Made by a program: the position numbers and the translations under genes. The notes below the pieces were generated by a model that had not been told where the DNA came from, ran no database searches, and worked only from the letters and a program-made list of their open reading frames with translations. From Promethearchaeota archaeon (GTDB lineage Archaea; Asgardarchaeota; Lokiarchaeia; Sigynarchaeales; SOKP01), in contig JAGXNR010000109.1 of the NCBI GenBank assembly GCA_019894875.1, positions 1-8,673 of the forward strand: a stretch of 8,673 nucleotides of DNA, read 5' to 3'. Positions 6,114 through 8,673 of the stretch are shown here, in pieces (the first letter of the stretch is position 1; every line of letters begins with the position of its first letter).

Positions 6114-6653
6114 ATGTCAGATCCCAGAATAATAGAATTGAGGGTTGAAAATAAGAAATTAAAACAAGAAATTGCTTCATTAGAAAATAAAATTTTATCT
6201 TTAGTTGGTATGTTTAATATCGAATCTTCCGGTGGTCAAGATAAAAGAAATGTACTCAATGATCAACTGCTAAATTTAATTGGATCGACTAAAGAACAAC
6301 TCAACATAGTAACTCCGAAAATTGACGAGTTTTATGCGAGGGAATTAAAAAAACTTATCCAAAAAGGAATCCCGATTCTATTGATAACTAATGATAGAGT
6401 AGATTTACCTAAATCTTATAAAGCGATTTATGATGATTTAAAAATTACTGAAGGAATAAGTATAATAAACAATCCTAATGTGAGATTTTTGTTATTATTC
6501 AATACAACTGAAGCACTTTACTCTGGTGGTTCTTTAGATAAAGAAGAGCTAGCAAAATCAATATTGGTCATAACAACAATACAAGAGAAGGCAAAACTAA
6601 GAAAGGTTGCCGAGATTTTTTCTTTAATGCTTCCTACATTTATGAGGAAGTAA
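6114..6653 (+). CDS. Small coiled-coil protein with PLD-like (TrmB C-terminal-type) domain lacking HKD
   Basis: The 179-residue product starts with a coiled coil (residues 4-32, with heptad-spaced Leu, Ile and Val), a short linker and then an alpha/beta domain at 47-179. That domain resembles the phospholipase-D-like fold found in TrmB-type regulators: a helix LLNLIGSTKEQ (52-62), strand LNIVTP (63-68), helix ARELKKLIQKG (75-85), strand IPILLITND (86-94), then NPNVRFLLLFN (120-130), EALYSGG (133-139) and a C-terminal helix. In active PLD enzymes an HxK motif should sit at about 122-125, but here the residues are NVRF, so no phosphodiesterase activity is expected. The likely role is protein or ligand binding. 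No DNA-binding winged helix is present, so it is not a complete TrmB regulator. The ATG at 6114 follows a TATA box and a weak aggt. It is followed after 24 nt by the methyltransferase gene. The fold assignment is by eye and moderately sure. Confidence 0.6.
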   Translation: MSDPRIIELRVENKKLKQEIASLENKILSLVGMFNIESSGGQDKRNVLNDQLLNLIGSTKEQLNIVTPKIDEFYARELKKLIQKGIPILLITNDRVDLPKSYKAIYDDLKITEGISIINNPNVRFLLLFNTTEALYSGGSLDKEELAKSILVITTIQEKAKLRKVAEIFSLMLPTFMRK

Positions 6654-6660
6654 GATTAAC

Positions 6661-6668
6661 TTTTTTTT
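6661..6668 (+). terminator. T8 run between the PLD-like and methyltransferase genes
   Basis: Eight consecutive T lie 7 nt after the PLD-like stop and 9 nt before the methyltransferase ATG. T runs of this length are typical archaeal terminators. With no obvious promoter in the remaining bases, the run may cause partial termination and so lower methyltransferase expression relative to the gene before it. Confidence 0.4.
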
Positions 6669-6677
6669 CAATTTAAA

Positions 6678-8606
6678 ATGGGGATTAGAAAATCTATTAA
6701 TTCTGAATCTATCACAGAGATTTTTGGTTTAAGTTCAGATATATATCGAGAATTCATGAGTTTTCTTAAAGAGAAAACATCAAATGATAAGTCTTATGAC
6801 ATAAGTTTAAGAAAATGGAAGAAATTCTTTACTAACATTTATGGGAATGAATCATCTTCAGAACTATTTCTAAACCATACATATTTTGCTCTTATATTGA
6901 AAATTTTAGTGGTATATAAAATAGGCTTAATTAAAAACCTAAACTTCGAAGAGATGTATGGTAGTCTGTCTGGTAATGAGCGCTTAAACCTTCAAGTTTT
7001 TGATTTTGACTTCTTTTTTTGGATTGGGATTAAAAAGGAGTTATTTAAAAAAGTAATTGACGAAATAAAAGGATTAAAATTTGAAAATCAAGATATTTTT
7101 AGCCAGCTCTATCAACAAATCTTTGTTTCTGATCTTAGGCATAAAAGAGGTGAATTCTTTACACCATCGCACCTTGTTAAAGAAATGCTTATTGATTATT
7201 ATAAATTTGGATTAAAAATTTTAGATCCAACTTGTGGTTCAGGTATTTTCTTAGTTAATATTATTATAAAGATACTGAATTCTCAGAATCCAAATTCATT
7301 AAAAATTAAAGCAATTACTAATGTTTTTGGTTTTGATGTGAACCCTTTAGCAATTATCACATCAAAGGCAAATATCTTTTTATTGTTATTAGACTACTTT
7401 AAACTGGGGGACCAAGAGTTCCCAAAGATTAGTATATTCCTCTGTGACTCTTTATTTCCAGAGGAATATGAAAATAAAATATCCTTCAATTTCAAAGATT
7501 TGTATAACACATTTGATTTAATTATTGGTAATCCCCCATGGCTGACATATAAAGACTTGTATGATAAAGGTTATCAAATGAGAATTCGTAAATTAGCTAA
7601 TGAATTAGGTATTAAACCTTCAAGTCAATACATAACTCATATTGAATTAGCAGCAGTTTTTTTTTATGCAATTCCCGTCAAATTCTTGAAAAAAAATGGC
7701 AAAATCTTTTTTGTTATGCCCAAAAGCACCCTGAATGGTGATCATTGTTACGAATTTAGAGCCTTTTCAATTTTTAACGTAGAATTAGAAATTTGGGATT
7801 TTCCTAATAGCTATTTCTTTAATATTGATCACATTTGCCTAAAAGCAGAATATATTGGGCAAGATAATAATATCTTAGTTATAAATCGTTATCCAATTAA
7901 AACGAAGATTTTTGATCATAAGATAAATTTAAAGGAGGAAACATATTATTCAAGTTTAAAAATTGAGGATGACGGTGCTAGATTAATTCTGCCAAACGAC
8001 GAATTAGAGATTCTAAATCGACTACAAGTTAGTGATTATAAAAAGCAATTTTTTCAAGGAGCTACTTTAGTTCCTAGAACGCTTGTATTCTTTCAAATTA
8101 GAAAAAGGAAAGACCATTATTTAGTAATTGATTCTGATCCAGATATTATATCAAGAGCAAAAGAAAAATGGTTTTTTCAGTTTCAAAACAAAGAAATTGA
8201 ACAGCGATTTCATTTTAAAACATTTCTAAACATACACCTTATCCCCTTTCATTTAAAAAGTTTAAAGGATGTATTCCTACCAATTAATGAGCATCTAGTT
8301 TATAAACCTGAATTTTTACAACGCTATCCAAAAGCTCAGAGTTTCTATAATGAAGTAAACAAGTTTTATCAAGAGAATAAAAAGGAAACCAGTGATATAG
8401 CGACATTGCATGATAATTTAAACTATTGGAATAAATTACAGAAGCAGCTGAATAACAAATCCTACATTGTAGTTTATAATGCAAGTGGCTCTAACTTAAA
8501 AGCAGCAGTAATAAATAAAGAAGACCAGAAAGTTATCATTGGATCTGAAAATTATTATTTCTCCATTTCTTTAAACTTTTTACAATATCCGAATAGGCCA
8601 TATTAG
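6678..8606 (+). CDS. N6-adenine DNA methyltransferase (COG1002/Eco57I-like), C-terminus probably truncated
   Basis: This is an S-adenosylmethionine-dependent enzyme that would methylate the N6 of adenine in a specific DNA site. Motifs appear in gamma-class order: GEFFTP (158-163, motif X), DPTCGSGIFL (183-192, motif I, cofactor loop), FGFDVNPLAI (217-226, motif II), LCDSLF (255-260), catalytic NPPW (285-288, motif IV) and KIFFVMPKSTLNG (342-354). Residues 455-475 (QGATLVPRTLVFF) and 599-612 (VYNASGSNLKAAVI) resemble the start of the recognition region in COG1002-type enzymes. Residues 1-140 are helical with no PD-(D/E)xK nuclease visible, so it looks like a methyltransferase without its own nuclease. 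The protein stops soon after SENYYFS (623-629), where relatives continue into a target-recognition domain. There is no Shine-Dalgarno site before the ATG. No restriction gene lies within the window; one could follow outside it. Family call is very firm; specificity unknown. Confidence 0.92.
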   Translation: MGIRKSINSESITEIFGLSSDIYREFMSFLKEKTSNDKSYDISLRKWKKFFTNIYGNESSSELFLNHTYFALILKILVVYKIGLIKNLNFEEMYGSLSGNERLNLQVFDFDFFFWIGIKKELFKKVIDEIKGLKFENQDIFSQLYQQIFVSDLRHKRGEFFTPSHLVKEMLIDYYKFGLKILDPTCGSGIFLVNIIIKILNSQNPNSLKIKAITNVFGFDVNPLAIITSKANIFLLLLDYFKLGDQEFPKISIFLCDSLFPEEYENKISFNFKDLYNTFDLIIGNPPWLTYKDLYDKGYQMRIRKLANELGIKPSSQYITHIELAAVFFYAIPVKFLKKNGKIFFVMPKSTLNGDHCYEFRAFSIFNVELEIWDFPNSYFFNIDHICLKAEYIGQDNNILVINRYPIKTKIFDHKINLKEETYYSSLKIEDDGARLILPNDELEILNRLQVSDYKKQFFQGATLVPRTLVFFQIRKRKDHYLVIDSDPDIISRAKEKWFFQFQNKEIEQRFHFKTFLNIHLIPFHLKSLKDVFLPINEHLVYKPEFLQRYPKAQSFYNEVNKFYQENKKETSDIATLHDNLNYWNKLQKQLNNKSYIVVYNASGSNLKAAVINKEDQKVIIGSENYYFSISLNFLQYPNRPY

Positions 8607-8673
8607 CGGCTTTTTCAGATTTAAAGTTTAAAGAGTTAAGCTGAGTACGCACGGCATTATCTCTGCTCAATTC
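8536..8673 (-). other. Short minus-strand open frame running off the window end; possible foreign or chimeric tail
   Basis: On the minus strand one frame is open from the window edge down to a stop at 8536-8538, while the other two minus frames are interrupted. The read begins ELSRDNAVRTQLNSL and goes on with a plausible helix-like composition (SEKAANMAYSDIVKSL). It overlaps the last 71 nt of the methyltransferase frame. The bases after about 8590 are visibly less AT-rich than the gene before them. It could be the C-terminal end of a convergent gene, or sequence joined in by assembly. The family is not recognised and the stretch is too short to call a gene. Nothing else is seen in the 67 bases after the methyltransferase stop. 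Confidence 0.2.

Noticed and set aside
6678..7100. N-terminal PD-(D/E)xK nuclease in the methyltransferase, making it a type IIG restriction enzyme
   Set aside because: No Asp...Glu/Asp-x-Lys arrangement on a plausible nuclease core could be picked out in residues 1-140; the region is mainly helical.
8284..8484. Minus-strand open frame of 66 codons within the methyltransferase
   Set aside because: No motif or ribosome-binding site is seen, and it lies wholly inside the methyltransferase recognition region.
8597..8615. Hairpin terminator (gcc...ggc followed by T5) after the methyltransferase
   Set aside because: Only about three base pairs can form, and archaeal termination does not need a hairpin, so the match is not meaningful.
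8542..8673. Simple frameshift as the cause of the short methyltransferase C-terminus
   Set aside because: Both other + frames hit stops quickly and give no methyltransferase-like continuation, so a single base error does not restore the domain.
1..8673. CRISPR arrays, tRNA or rRNA genes, insertion sequences and attachment sites
   Set aside because: No spaced direct repeats, tRNA-like cloverleaf, transposase motif or flanking terminal inverted repeats were found. The non-coding gaps are at most 150 nt and simple A/T-rich.

Overview
The window looks archaeal, most likely from an Asgard (Promethearchaeota, Loki/Heimdall-type) genome fragment. It is strongly AT-rich (about 30% GC by eye, not computed). 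Start codons are mostly preceded by TATA-like boxes or bare A/T sequence rather than Shine-Dalgarno sites, and intergenic regions carry plain oligo-T runs of the archaeal terminator type. It encodes a eukaryote-like actin-related protein, an AbrB-ACT regulator and a CHAT-domain protein, a mix known from Asgard genomes. No rRNA or marker gene is present, so the lineage is an inference.

Layout: all seven supported genes lie on the + strand. (1) The 3' part of a VWA-domain protein (2-670, 5' end outside the window). (2) A 150-nt AT-rich gap with a 14-bp palindrome and a TATA-like box, then an AbrB-ACT fusion regulator (821-1228). (3) A Lys-rich, disordered and coiled-coil protein (1267-2151). 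(4) After a T6 run and a TATA-like element, a divergent actin-related protein (2203-3369). (5) Only 33 nt downstream, an 863-residue alpha-solenoid/CHAT protein (3403-5994). (6) After a 119-nt gap with a clear TATA box, a small coiled-coil/PLD-like protein (6114-6653). (7) After a 24-nt gap containing T8, an N6-adenine DNA methyltransferase (6678-8606) whose C-terminus appears cut short. The last 67 bases hold no recognised gene and may belong to a foreign or chimeric sequence.

The most interesting part is 2203-6653. The actin-like protein has altered phosphate-binding loops. The neighbouring CHAT domain keeps the caspase-like fold signature but has lost both catalytic residues (His to Asn698, Cys to Gln744). 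The following PLD-like domain has no HxK motif. The VWA fragment upstream has NxAxA where DxSxS is expected. A run of neighbouring genes whose enzyme-type domains seem to be used as binding scaffolds is consistent with a cytoskeletal or signalling assembly in which recognition, not catalysis, is the function. Functional linkage is inferred from adjacency only, and all the degeneracy calls rest on alignment by eye.
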